Source: JBFLYN01 sp040756655
Lineage (GTDB): Bacteria; Bacillota; Sulfobacillia; UBA8153
DNA: 9,413 nucleotides
Assembly (NCBI GenBank): GCA_040756655.1
Contig: JBFLYN010000057.1
Span: forward strand, 1 to 9,413
Reading direction: 5' to 3'
The position numbers and the translations under genes are program-made. Below the pieces are notes generated by a model. That model had not been told where the DNA came from. It saw nothing but the letters and a program-made list of their open reading frames with translations, and ran no database searches. Below are positions 1 to 5,650 of the stretch, in pieces. Numbering within the stretch: the first letter of the stretch is position 1; each line of letters begins with the position of its first letter.

Positions 1-29
1 TTCTGGTTGTGTTGTTGCATTGGTTTCCC

Positions 30-88
30 GCCTCCTGGTCTTTGTCTGGTATGTTTAGCCACTACCATCTTGCCAGGAGGCTTTTCTA
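30..88 (+). terminator. Inverted repeat with T-rich tail, possible terminator
   Basis: GCCTCCTGG (30-38) is perfectly complementary to CCAGGAGGC (73-81). A smaller inner pair, TGGTA (47-51) with TACCA (63-67), can form inside the 34-base loop. The 3' arm is followed by TTTTCTATT, so a transcript entering from the left could end here. The AGGAGG at 75-80 would otherwise be a good ribosome binding site for a TTG at 89, and it is buried in the stem. The loop is longer than in most terminators, so a regulatory hairpin is equally possible. Confidence 0.4.
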
Positions 89-511
89 TTGTCAAAGACC
101 GTTCACAACCCTACAGGAATGCTCTCAGGGGCCGGGTGGCACCGGATTCACTTCGACGCCACTACCCGGCTCACCTGCAGGATTACCGGCCGGGCTTGGT
201 CTTCCCATGGCGGTCCCTGGCTGGCCGGGCTTTGGGGTCCTGGCGACGCAACTGGCCGGTATCGTCCGGGCTATCCAGCAACACAAGGGTGTCGTCCCGG
301 TGGCGCGGCCGCTTCTTCATGCTCTCCACCTCCGGTTCTAGTGTGCATGGAGCGGGCCCGCGCTATGAACGGCCCGGGGCGTCGAACCATGTCGTACGAT
401 TGTGGGAATAGATGGAGGGGCGAGGGAGGAAATGGTAGCGCGGTGTCGAATATGGGTTCATGCCCGGGCGAACACAGAACTTTCGGGGGGTTTACTGTTT
501 GGAACATGTGA
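89..511 (+). CDS. Doubtful ORF or gene remnant, unrecognised
   Basis: This is an open frame of 140 codons from TTG at 89, with AGGAGG at 75-80 spaced 8 bases upstream. The translation is rich in Gly, Arg, Trp and Cys, has no motif I recognise, and degenerates into low-complexity sequence after about residue 75. It overlaps the better candidate starting at 499 and also covers a strong hairpin at 129-172. The other two forward frames across 1-410 are also open, as expected for GC-rich sequence, so openness means little here. It may be a random ORF, or the remnant of a decayed gene like the two pseudogenes elsewhere in the window. I include it only because of its ribosome binding site. Confidence 0.13.
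   Translation: MSKTVHNPTGMLSGAGWHRIHFDATTRLTCRITGRAWSSHGGPWLAGLWGPGDATGRYRPGYPATQGCRPGGAAASSCSPPPVLVCMERARAMNGPGRRTMSYDCGNRWRGEGGNGSAVSNMGSCPGEHRTFGGFTVWNM
129..194 (+). promoter_or_regulatory. T-box-like antiterminator hairpin (tentative)
   Basis: Bases 134-144 read GGGTGGCACCG, identical to the core of the T-box consensus (AGGGTGGNACCGCG). GCCGGG (131-136) pairs with CCCGGC (165-170). This leaves TGGCACC as a 5'-side bulge directly after the lower helix, the geometry of a T-box antiterminator that binds a tRNA acceptor end. The 3' arm CCCGGC can instead pair with GCCGGG at 189-194, an alternative terminator-like hairpin followed by CTTGGTCTT. Against it: the upper helix is poor, no canonical Stem I or specifier loop was found upstream, the T-run is weak, and no synthetase or amino-acid gene follows. 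It may be a remnant or a coincidence. Confidence 0.2.
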
Positions 512-843
512 TCAAAGACGTGATCCGGTCAGTTGACGCAGGAGACAGATCGCACGTGCTCCGGTACCGGCTTTGCGGGGAGAGAACCCGTAATGGAGGT
601 CATTTCTTGTTCGTTAAGTGCTACTGCGAGACCTGGCAGGACTCCCGGATCACCGGGGAGGAACTGGCGGTAGCGGGAGGTTCGGCCATGGAACACCGTA
701 CCATGCTCGAGTTCTTCAGAAGGGTGGCCACTTCCAAAGAGCCCGTGTTTCCCTGCCACTTGCACGAACTGGCGCAGGACGAATACCAGGCCAACGCCGG
801 GAGTAGAGCCGCCACCGCCTGTCCCGCAGGCGGCAGCGTGTGA
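499..843 (+). CDS. Small protein resembling DUF6514 family
   Basis: The protein has about 114 residues from TTG at 499, chosen because GGGGGG lies at 485-490; an ATG at 460 is in frame but has no ribosome binding site. Residues 20-97 follow the pattern I associate with DUF6514 proteins of spore-forming Firmicutes. A beta segment (LRYRLCGER, 21-29) comes first, then a second hydrophobic strand (HFLFVKCYC, 35-43), then a helix with an E-H-R-x-M-L-E-F-F-R-R pattern (65-75), and finally a short segment ending in HLHELAQDEY (87-96). No enzymatic role is known for the family. The last 15 residues are Ala/Gly-rich and overlap a hairpin at 815-833. The gene converges on the minus-strand gene ending at 855. 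The family match is from memory of the pattern and is moderate; that it is coding is likelier than its name. Confidence 0.5.
   Translation: MEHVIKDVIRSVDAGDRSHVLRYRLCGERTRNGGHFLFVKCYCETWQDSRITGEELAVAGGSAMEHRTMLEFFRRVATSKEPVFPCHLHELAQDEYQANAGSRAATACPAGGSV
815..833 (+). terminator. GC hairpin at 3' end of the 499-843 gene
   Basis: CCGCCTG (815-821) pairs perfectly with CAGGCGG (827-833) around a 5-base loop. It overlaps the last codons before the TGA at 841-843. No T-run follows, so it is a terminator-like or mRNA-end hairpin rather than a clear intrinsic terminator. It lies between two convergent genes. Confidence 0.25.
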
Positions 844-854
844 AGTGGCCTAGG

Positions 855-1064
855 TCACGGCTTACGCCGGGTCAACCAGATGCCGGGAGGGACCGGTTGC
901 TCGACTACGGGAGCGCCGGGAACTCCCGGCTCCCAAAGACCAGGTGCAGCCGCAGTATCGCCGCGGGGACCGGCGGCGACGACTCCTGCGTTTTGGGGCC
1001 ACCAGATGGCGGCGGCCGTGGTCCCTTCTCCCGCTACTAACCTGCGTCCTTGGGTCCCGCTCAT
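855..1064 (-). CDS. Small Gly/Pro/Ala-rich protein, probably coupled to protease gene
   Basis: This is a 69-residue ORF starting at ATG 1064. A full AGGAGG (complement of 1073-1078) sits 8 bases upstream, right after the TGA of the protease gene at 1081-1083, as expected for the second gene of an operon. The product is rich in Gly, Pro and Ala. It has a central non-polar stretch (TTAAAIWWPQNAGVVAAG, about 15-32), a Pro-rich second half and a basic tail (TRRKP). I recognise no family. The middle is only weakly hydrophobic, so a membrane segment is uncertain. A strong inverted repeat (909-934) lies within it. It could be a small structural or spore-coat-like protein, a partner of the protease, or chance. 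The ribosome binding site and position are the main support. Confidence 0.4.
   Translation of the reverse strand: MSGTQGRRLVAGEGTTAAAIWWPQNAGVVAAGPRGDTAAAPGLWEPGVPGAPVVEQPVPPGIWLTRRKP
909..934. repeat. Strong inverted repeat inside the 69-residue ORF
   Basis: GGGAG (909-913) and CCGGG (916-920) pair with CCCGG (925-929) and CTCCC (930-934). This gives a 10-bp stem with a 2-base bulge and an AACT loop. No T-run follows on either strand. If the small ORF is not translated, this would be the best candidate for the end of the protease transcript. Confidence 0.3.
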
Positions 1065-1080
1065 GAACTGCCCCTCCTGG

Positions 1081-2058
1081 TCATTCTAGTCGCCGCCAGC
1101 GGTGCCCGGCCGGTACCAGCCGGGGTTCTCCACCGGCGGGAGCAGGCAGGACCGTGCCCTCAAACATGAACCCGTGCAGCGCCGGGACGGACTCCACCAC
1201 GGCGCCTAGCTCAGAAAACCGCACTTGGGTCTGTCCTGCCAGTCGTTCTGGCCGGAAGCTTTCGTCCAGCTGTAGGTCCCGCTCGTAGACGGTGTAGAGC
1301 CCCCATATGGCCGCCTCCAGTTCGGGTTCCGGGCGCACCACGTTCAGGCCGAGCTCGGTTGCTTCCCTCCGGCCCAGGAACAGCCGGTGGGCATATAGCT
1401 TCTCCGTCAAGCTGTCGACGATGTGTTTGATGCGGCCGGCCCGGTCCTCCCCGGCCAGGTGCAACGAGAGCATGCGCTCAGCCAAGAGCCGGATGAGGGC
1501 GTGAGTCCGCTGCACGTTCCCGAGTGCAAGGGGATGTACCCTTTCTGCCAGGATTTCGAACACCCTGACCAGCTCCGGGCCGGTCACCCCGGCTTTCTGC
1601 TGGGCCAGCCGGAAATAAGCGGTGACATCTTCTACGCTCACCGGCAGCCTGGCCCCCGAGCCGTCCGGCGACGGAGGGTTGAACTCGTTGGCCGTGGCCG
1701 GGTCGATGGGGCTTAGTTCGCCCATGCGAGTCATGACGATGCTGTTGGCTCCCAGGCAGATAAGAGTACCGGCGCTGTGGCACCGGTAGGGAACCAGCAC
1801 CCGTAGTTCGCTGGTGTACTCCCGGATGAGGCTGACCAGGCGCGGTGGGGTCAGGGTGTTTCCGCCCCGGGTGTACAGGAACAGGTCGAGGGCTTCTGGT
1901 CGCCCGGTAAGCTCAAGATGGTCGTAGAGGACCCGCAGGGCATCGTCGTCGATTTTCGTCTCCAGGTAGGGCCGGTCCCCGGTCAGGTACACCAAGAGGG
2001 GACACCGGCGAAGTCGCTGGATCTCCCGGATATAACCGAGGCGTTCTTCTCTGCTCAT
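1081..2058 (-). CDS. Serine dehydrogenase proteinase-family (ClpP/SppA-fold) protease
   Basis: The protein has 325 residues and starts at ATG 2058 with GGAGGA (complement of 2062-2067) just upstream. It resembles the SDH proteinase family (PF01972), soluble relatives of the SppA and ClpP crotonase-like serine peptidases. The marks are a beta-strand/oxyanion segment LYTRGGN (61-67), the nucleophile motif CHSAGT (93-98, Ser95 predicted catalytic) followed by a helix, and GELSPIDP (113-120) in the region that forms the active site in the fold. A helical middle (about 140-245) contains KHIVDSLTEKLYAH-like sequence and GRREATELGL, which recalls the SppA 'A.ELGLVD' substrate-side segment. No signal peptide or membrane helix is seen at the N terminus, so it is probably cytoplasmic. 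Its physiological substrate is unknown. It is divergent from the M14 pseudogene and upstream of a small ORF likely co-translated with it. Confidence 0.85.
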   Translation of the reverse strand: MSREERLGYIREIQRLRRCPLLVYLTGDRPYLETKIDDDALRVLYDHLELTGRPEALDLFLYTRGGNTLTPPRLVSLIREYTSELRVLVPYRCHSAGTLICLGANSIVMTRMGELSPIDPATANEFNPPSPDGSGARLPVSVEDVTAYFRLAQQKAGVTGPELVRVFEILAERVHPLALGNVQRTHALIRLLAERMLSLHLAGEDRAGRIKHIVDSLTEKLYAHRLFLGRREATELGLNVVRPEPELEAAIWGLYTVYERDLQLDESFRPERLAGQTQVRFSELGAVVESVPALHGFMFEGTVLPAPAGGEPRLVPAGHRWRRLE

Positions 2059-2083
2059 GCTTCCTCCGTGTGGAAGATGCTCA

Positions 2084-2124
2084 TGTATAGGTTAACCCCC
2101 GGAGTCGGCGCTTACACCTCCGGG
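2084..2124 (-). promoter_or_regulatory. Candidate promoter and operator region of protease gene
   Basis: On the minus strand TATACA (2084-2089) lies 25 bases upstream of the ATG and resembles a -10 box. The sequence ATACAT also partly fits the SigE -10 consensus. No good -35 is visible at 17 bp spacing. The -35 zone is occupied by a perfect 7-bp inverted repeat, CCCGGAG (2098-2104) with CTCCGGG (2118-2124). It is preceded by the palindrome GGTTAACC (2091-2098). These repeats could be an operator or part of the leader RNA. Support is weak. Confidence 0.2.
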
Positions 2125-2218
2125 CACAGGAGGGGGCTGGCAACAGACGGGCCTGGGCGAAACATGACCGTGGATTACCGCCAGGAGACACCGTAGGTTT
2201 ACGCGAGGAGGAGGAACC

Positions 2219-3537
2219 GTGTCCACGGCCCGTTGCTGGACATTTGACGAACTGACGGCCTACCTCAAGGAGTTGGCCCGGGTGCGGCCCGAGCTGGTGA
2301 GATTGAGCATGGCTGGGAAAGGCCACGAAGGTTGCGAGATCTGGGCAGTGAAAGTAGCCGCGCCCGGGCGGCCGACCTATAACATCGACTGGAACCACCA
2401 CGCCGGCCAGGTTACCGGCTGCGCCGTGTGCATCTACCCCATTGGCTACCTTGGGGAAAACCACGGGACCGACCCCCTGATCACCGAGTTCACGGACAGT
2501 CGAGTCTTCTACATCATCCCCAGGGTAAGCCCGGACGGTGCTGAGAAGTACTTGACCACTCCCTACCATCTACGATCCAATGTACGGCGCTGGCCGCTGG
2601 ACGGAGAACCAGAAGGCCTCATACCCGAGGATGTGGACGGAAACGGCAGCATCCTCCAGATGCGCGTGCCCGACCCGGACGGCAACGGAAGGGCATCCTA
2701 CCACGATCCCCGGGGTAAGGTGCGGCGCCGCCCCGACGAGCAAGGAGGTACATACCACCACCTGTTCCCAGAGGGGCGGCTAACTGGCGATGACCCTGCC
2801 CATATGGCATTGGCCCGGCCCCGCTGGGACTGGACTTCAACTGCAACTACCCCGGCTCATGGCGGGGAGAACACCGGCAGCCGGGCGCCGGGCCGTTTCC
2901 GTTCTCCGAGCCCGAAACCCGGGCGGTGGGCGAGTTTTCCCTCGCTCACAGCAACATCGCCGGGGCTATGTCATACCAAACCACGGGCGGAGTCATCCTG
3001 CGGCCGCGGTGTACGGCCCCGGATTCCGACATCCCCGGTCACGACCTGGAAGCCCTGCGTGGCCTGGGTAGGTGCGGGACGGAGCTTACCGGGCATCCGG
3101 TGGTTTCGATCTTTGAGGGCTTCACCGCGGACAAAAGGCGCCTGCCGGTGGGCAGCTTCATCGATTTTGTCCACGAAGATCAAGGTGTCCTGGTTTGATC
3201 CTGGAGCTTTCCAGGGCCGAGGCTGGGGCTGGCATGCAAAGACCCTGAGGTGGGTGACCGCGAACCGGGCGGCGCCGGGCTTCACCCCCCGGCGCAGGTT
3301 GACCACCCCCGGGCTGGGGCCAGTGGAAACCGGCGGCCTGGAGCCCAAGTTCCTGAGGTAGAACTCGCCAGAGCATCTTCTCCGGCGGGAGTGTCACAAG
3401 AACACGCCTTTTCCCCTAAGCCGCGCTGCGGCCACGCCGATGCGCAAGCTTTTTCGCGGGTTGGTGGCCGGGCCCTGGGCAGCATCGCAGTGACCGCCAC
3501 AGTTTGCGGCGGGCCGGTACCGTCAGCCAGACGGTGA
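2219..3537 (+). pseudogene. Decayed M14-family zinc carboxypeptidase
   Basis: It begins at GTG 2219 after GGAGGAGG. The first ~200 codons read clearly as an M14 peptidase of the type found in spore-formers: GKGHEGCEIWAVKV, NHHAGQVTG, FYIIPRVSPDGAEKYLTTPY and EDVDGNGSILQMRVPDPDGN. Several lesions follow. A base is missing in the G-run at 2826-2828, after which homology (GLDFNCNYPGSW, SEPETRAV, ISIFEGFTADKRR-like) continues one frame over to a TGA at 3196-3198. Homology returns to the first frame by about 3240 (LRWVTANR, GLGPVETGGLEPKFLR). A TAG at 3359-3361 interrupts it, where CAG (Gln) is expected, and NSPEHLLRRECHKNT continues directly after. A last shift gives VTATVCGG near 3490-3515. In the HxxE zinc motif the Glu is Gln64 (codon CAG at 2408-2410), so even the intact part would lack a metal ligand. 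Non-functional. Its end overlaps the convergent gene at 3523. Confidence 0.9.
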
Positions 3538-4194
3538 CTCTCTAAGCTGGGCCATGAGCTGTCGGGCGAAGGGTCCCAGGTCTCCCCCAGCTGCGGCCTT
3601 GATGGTGCCTGGGGCCGTGCAGGACAGGGCAGCGTGTATGACTTGGGGAGGTAGGTCTTTCGACTCCAGTTGCCGTTGGATGCGGGCGACACACCGCAGG
3701 GCTTCCGCGGTCACCAGCTGGTTCACATCCCGGACCAGCTCTTCATCGCCCGGCAGAACGGTACCCACGTGTTCCAAGAGGTTCACTAGGTCTTTGGGGA
3801 TCATGCCCAGGACGCCACCAGTTATGATAACCGGCCGGGCACCGGCGGCGATCTCCCGGGCGTGGCCCACGAATTTGGCCCAGGCCAAGTTCACTCCGGG
3901 TCGCATGTGGGCAAGCAGAGGCCGGGTGGGCGCCGTGGTTGCACAGTTTAGCACCGTGCTGCCCGGGGGTAACTGCATACCCTCCAGGACCTGTGGGAGG
4001 GCCTCCGCTGGCAGGGCCAGGAAGGCGGTGACCGGGGCAGGCAGAGGGCCGGCCAGCGCCCTTCCGCCGGTGCGGCAGGCCAGGCTGGCTGCGGCTTCCG
4101 GGTCGCCATCCCAGAGCCAGAGAGTAGCCAACTCCGCCAGGCGTAATGCCAGGGCCGAACCCAGGCGACCGCAACCTAAGATCAGTACCTGCAT
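3523..4194 (-). CDS. Rossmann-fold NAD(P)-binding protein, ProC/ComER-like
   Basis: The protein has 223 residues. The start at ATG 4194 is chosen for GAGGTG (complement of 4201-4206) 6 bases upstream and because the dinucleotide-binding motif then begins at once: MQVLILGCGRLG (1-12, GxGxxG), followed by a helix and an acidic Asp29 at the end of strand beta-2. Later segments (FLALPAEALPQVL 58-70, VLNCATTAP 81-89, AWAKFVGHAREIAAG 104-118, VIITGG 122-127, a second domain with VTAEALRCVARI 161-172 and CTAPGTIKAAAGGD 192-205) follow the order of pyrroline-5-carboxylate reductase and its paralogues such as ComER. It is shorter than ProC (about 270) and lacks a clear proline-substrate signature, so proline synthesis should not be assumed. 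Acidic Asp29 suggests NAD may be preferred (inference). It is convergent with the M14 pseudogene by a 15-bp overlap. Confidence 0.75.
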   Translation of the reverse strand: MQVLILGCGRLGSALALRLAELATLWLWDGDPEAAASLACRTGGRALAGPLPAPVTAFLALPAEALPQVLEGMQLPPGSTVLNCATTAPTRPLLAHMRPGVNLAWAKFVGHAREIAAGARPVIITGGVLGMIPKDLVNLLEHVGTVLPGDEELVRDVNQLVTAEALRCVARIQRQLESKDLPPQVIHAALSCTAPGTIKAAAGGDLGPFARQLMAQLRESPSG

Positions 4195-4212
4195 GCTTTT
4201 CACCTCACCGTG

Positions 4213-4218
4213 ATTGTA
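4213..4218 (-). promoter_or_regulatory. Possible -10 box of the ProC-like gene
   Basis: The minus strand reads GCTACAATCACGG. TACAAT matches the SigA -10 at five of six positions and lies 18 bases before the ATG, giving a leader of only about 10-12 bases. The hexamer 17 bp upstream (TACTGC) is a poor -35. Weak support. Confidence 0.25.
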
Positions 4219-4279
4219 GCACACGGTCGCACCAAGCAGTATGGTAACCCGGCCCGTCTTGTTTGACGAGAGCACTCCC

Positions 4280-4305
4280 AAAGGGGGCCGCCCGGCCGCC
4301 TTTTT
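4280..4305 (+). terminator. Intrinsic terminator, orphan, in divergent intergenic region
   Basis: AAAGGGGGCC (4280-4289) pairs with GGCCGCCTTT (4294-4303) with one G-G mismatch and a 4-base GCCC loop. It is followed by TTGTCTTT on the plus strand. This is the clearest terminator shape in the window. No plus-strand gene ends here: the gene to the left is read the other way from 4194. It therefore either ends a short unseen transcript from 4195-4280, acts as a leader attenuator for the gene at 4456, or insulates the divergent genes. On the minus strand it has only a CCCCCTTT tail. Confidence 0.6.
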
Positions 4306-4455
4306 GTCTTTATGCATAAAGAGCGCCTGAGAGACATAGGGGACTCCAGGGGCGTACTTGTATGGCACGCCCGGGCCGGGAGTGTACGGGTCTGCAGTAT
4401 AAACCTGGGAGACTGTGCGCATACTGTCTGGCGTTACCAGAGAAGGAGGAAGATC
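4306..4455 (+). promoter_or_regulatory. Upstream region of the RsfA-like gene
   Basis: The region is 150 bases and probably carries the promoter of the following gene. TGCATA (4313-4318) and CATA (4335-4338), 16 bases apart, loosely resemble the GNATA and CATA elements of forespore SigF/SigG promoters, but the -10 is incomplete. No strong SigA pair is visible. The frame of the downstream gene stays open back to 4312, but the ribosome binding site at 4443-4449 supports the ATG at 4456. Confidence 0.15.
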
Positions 4456-5067
4456 ATGAGCGTACCCGAGAAATCCAGGATCAGCTGGAAAGATGGAAAA
4501 GCCGAGGAGCTTTGGGAGTACGTCCAGACGCGCACGGCCCGGGGCGAGCGGATTACCCAGGCTTTGAAGGACTTTGCGGACATGAACGGGATCTCGTGGT
4601 TGACGGCCCGGTGGAAGTACTATCGGGTTAAGCAGGACCGTGATACCGAGGATATGCCCGGGGAGGCACCTGGCCAGATCCCACTCCGGGCCGTGCCCAA
4701 CCCGGAGACCGGCGACAGCCTGCTGGAGGGGCTGGGAGGCTTTCTGTCCAGGGCGGCCCGGTTGGGCGTGGACTTGGACGGGTTCTTCGCCGGGCTCAAG
4801 TGCCTTGCCCAGCACGCTGGCGAGGGGGAGGAACTCCGCGCAAGGTTTAGCTCTCTGGAAGCCAGCCTAAGACAACGGGAATCTGAAGTGGCGGCCTTGA
4901 AAGAGCAGCTGGGCCGGGTGCGTGAGCAGTACGAAACCCTGAACTACCTGGTTCATGACTGGCTGAATATGCAAAGCGTTGACCGGGTCACATCCATGGG
5001 CGACTTCGGGCGCAGGCTGCGGTACCAGGTCGACCAGTTCGGGACGGTAATCAAGCTGCAGTCCTAA
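4456..5067 (+). CDS. RsfA-like Myb/HTH plus coiled-coil regulator
   Basis: The protein has 203 residues and starts at ATG 4456, with AAGGAGG at 4443-4449. Residues 10-60 form a Trp-containing helical domain (SWKDGKAEELWEYV, a helix with ALKDFADMNG, then SWLTARWKYYRVK) that resembles the Myb/SANT-like N-terminal domain of RsfA/YlbO, the forespore-specific regulator, and related Firmicutes proteins. A Pro-rich linker (about 66-85) follows, then a short helical segment (88-118), a charged coiled coil (about 124-162, ending ALKEQLGRVREQYETLN) and a C-terminal tail rich in aromatic and basic residues. This HTH-plus-coiled-coil order is the RsfA layout, though it is shorter than the Bacillus protein (about 258). 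Likely role: DNA binding in sporulation, by analogy only. It is the first gene of a same-strand block leading to sigK. Confidence 0.55.
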   Translation: MSVPEKSRISWKDGKAEELWEYVQTRTARGERITQALKDFADMNGISWLTARWKYYRVKQDRDTEDMPGEAPGQIPLRAVPNPETGDSLLEGLGGFLSRAARLGVDLDGFFAGLKCLAQHAGEGEELRARFSSLEASLRQRESEVAALKEQLGRVREQYETLNYLVHDWLNMQSVDRVTSMGDFGRRLRYQVDQFGTVIKLQS

Positions 5068-5126
5068 GAGGGAAGGAAATCTCGCCAGTGACGGCGAACC
5101 CAAGGCACGGGTGAAGCCTGTGCCTT
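5068..5126 (+). promoter_or_regulatory. Structured start region of COG2426 gene with 8-codon leader
   Basis: AAGGCACGGG (5102-5111) pairs with CCTGTGCCTT (5117-5126) as a 10-bp stem (one G-T pair) with a 5-base loop. The GTG start of the next gene (5111-5113) lies in its top. Upstream, GGGAAGGA (about 5070-5077) precedes a GTG at 5088 that opens an 8-codon frame (MTANPRHG). Its TGA (5112-5114) overlaps the GTG start. Translation of the leader could open the hairpin and couple the two. It could equally be a terminator-like hairpin for the gene ending at 5067. Confidence 0.3.
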
Positions 5127-5584
5127 CGTTTCTTACGCGGGAACTCCTGGTCCTCTGGGTTGCCACGCTGCCCGTTGTGGAGTTGCGTGGCGCCATACCT
5201 CTTGGAATCTCTTTAGGCATGCCGCCACTGGAGGCCTTCTTCCTCGGAGTGGTCGGAAACCTCATGCCGGTGCCCGCCCTTTTGCTCTTGCTGGAGCCGG
5301 CGTGCCGCAGCATACGCCGGTGGAGACCAGTTCGCCGGCTGTTTGATCGAGTGCTGGAAAGAAACCGCTCACGGAGTGAAAAGCTACGCCGGTGGGGCCT
5401 CGTGGGGCTGGGTCTATTCGTGGCCATCCCACTGCCTACCACCGGGGTATGGAGCGGGTCGCTGGTGGCGAGCATGATGGGGCTGAAGTTCTGGCCCAGC
5501 ATGATCGCGCTCTCTGCCGGGGCGCTGGTGGCAGGCGCCCTGGTAACGACCTTGAGTTACCTGGGCCTGGTTACTACCCCCTGA
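5111..5584 (+). CDS. COG2426 small multidrug export-like membrane protein
   Basis: The protein has 157 residues, usual for the family (PF06695, Sm_multidrug_ex). The two family signatures are present: ELLVLWVATLPVVELRGAIPLGI (11-33) and FVAIPLPTTGVWSGSLVA (103-120). About four hydrophobic segments are seen (12-22, 41-62, 96-115, 132-153), with a basic cytoplasmic-type loop RRWRPVRRLFDRVLERNRSRS between them. It is an integral membrane protein. The family name comes from old annotation and the transported substrate is not established; the fold is related to DedA-like proteins with re-entrant loops. The start is GTG at 5111, or GTG at 5120 with GGTGA before it; both lie in a hairpin. The gene sits between the RsfA-like gene and the PBP, on the same strand. 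Confidence 0.85.
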   Translation: MKPVPSFLTRELLVLWVATLPVVELRGAIPLGISLGMPPLEAFFLGVVGNLMPVPALLLLLEPACRSIRRWRPVRRLFDRVLERNRSRSEKLRRWGLVGLGLFVAIPLPTTGVWSGSLVASMMGLKFWPSMIALSAGALVAGALVTTLSYLGLVTTP

Positions 5585-5650
5585 CCCTGGGCGGTATGCT
5601 GGTGCCCGTACCGGGCCACACTAACTGGCGCTAGTCAGGAGGGGTGGCCC

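Noticed and set aside
1..68. Minus-strand frame from ATG at 68 running off the left edge (MVVAKHTRQRPGGGK...).
   Set aside because: No ribosome binding site, only 22 codons visible, and low-complexity composition; it also crosses the inverted repeat at 30-81.
995..1025. Inverted repeat GGGGCCAC/GTGGTCCC as terminator of the protease transcript.
   Set aside because: 15-base loop, one wobble pair, no T-run on either strand, and it lies inside the likely 69-residue gene.
1423..1783. Plus-strand and minus-strand frames within the protease gene.
   Set aside because: Other-frame shadows of a well supported protease; GC-rich DNA keeps several frames open.
3523..4815. Long minus-strand frame open to 4815, giving 430 codons.
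   Set aside because: The ATG at 4194 has a ribosome binding site and begins exactly at the GxGxxG motif; the extension runs antisense through an intergenic region and the RsfA-like gene.
5600..5620. Hairpin CCCG-TAC-CGGG between COG2426 and PBP genes.
   Set aside because: Short stem with a bulge and no T-run; too weak to call a terminator.
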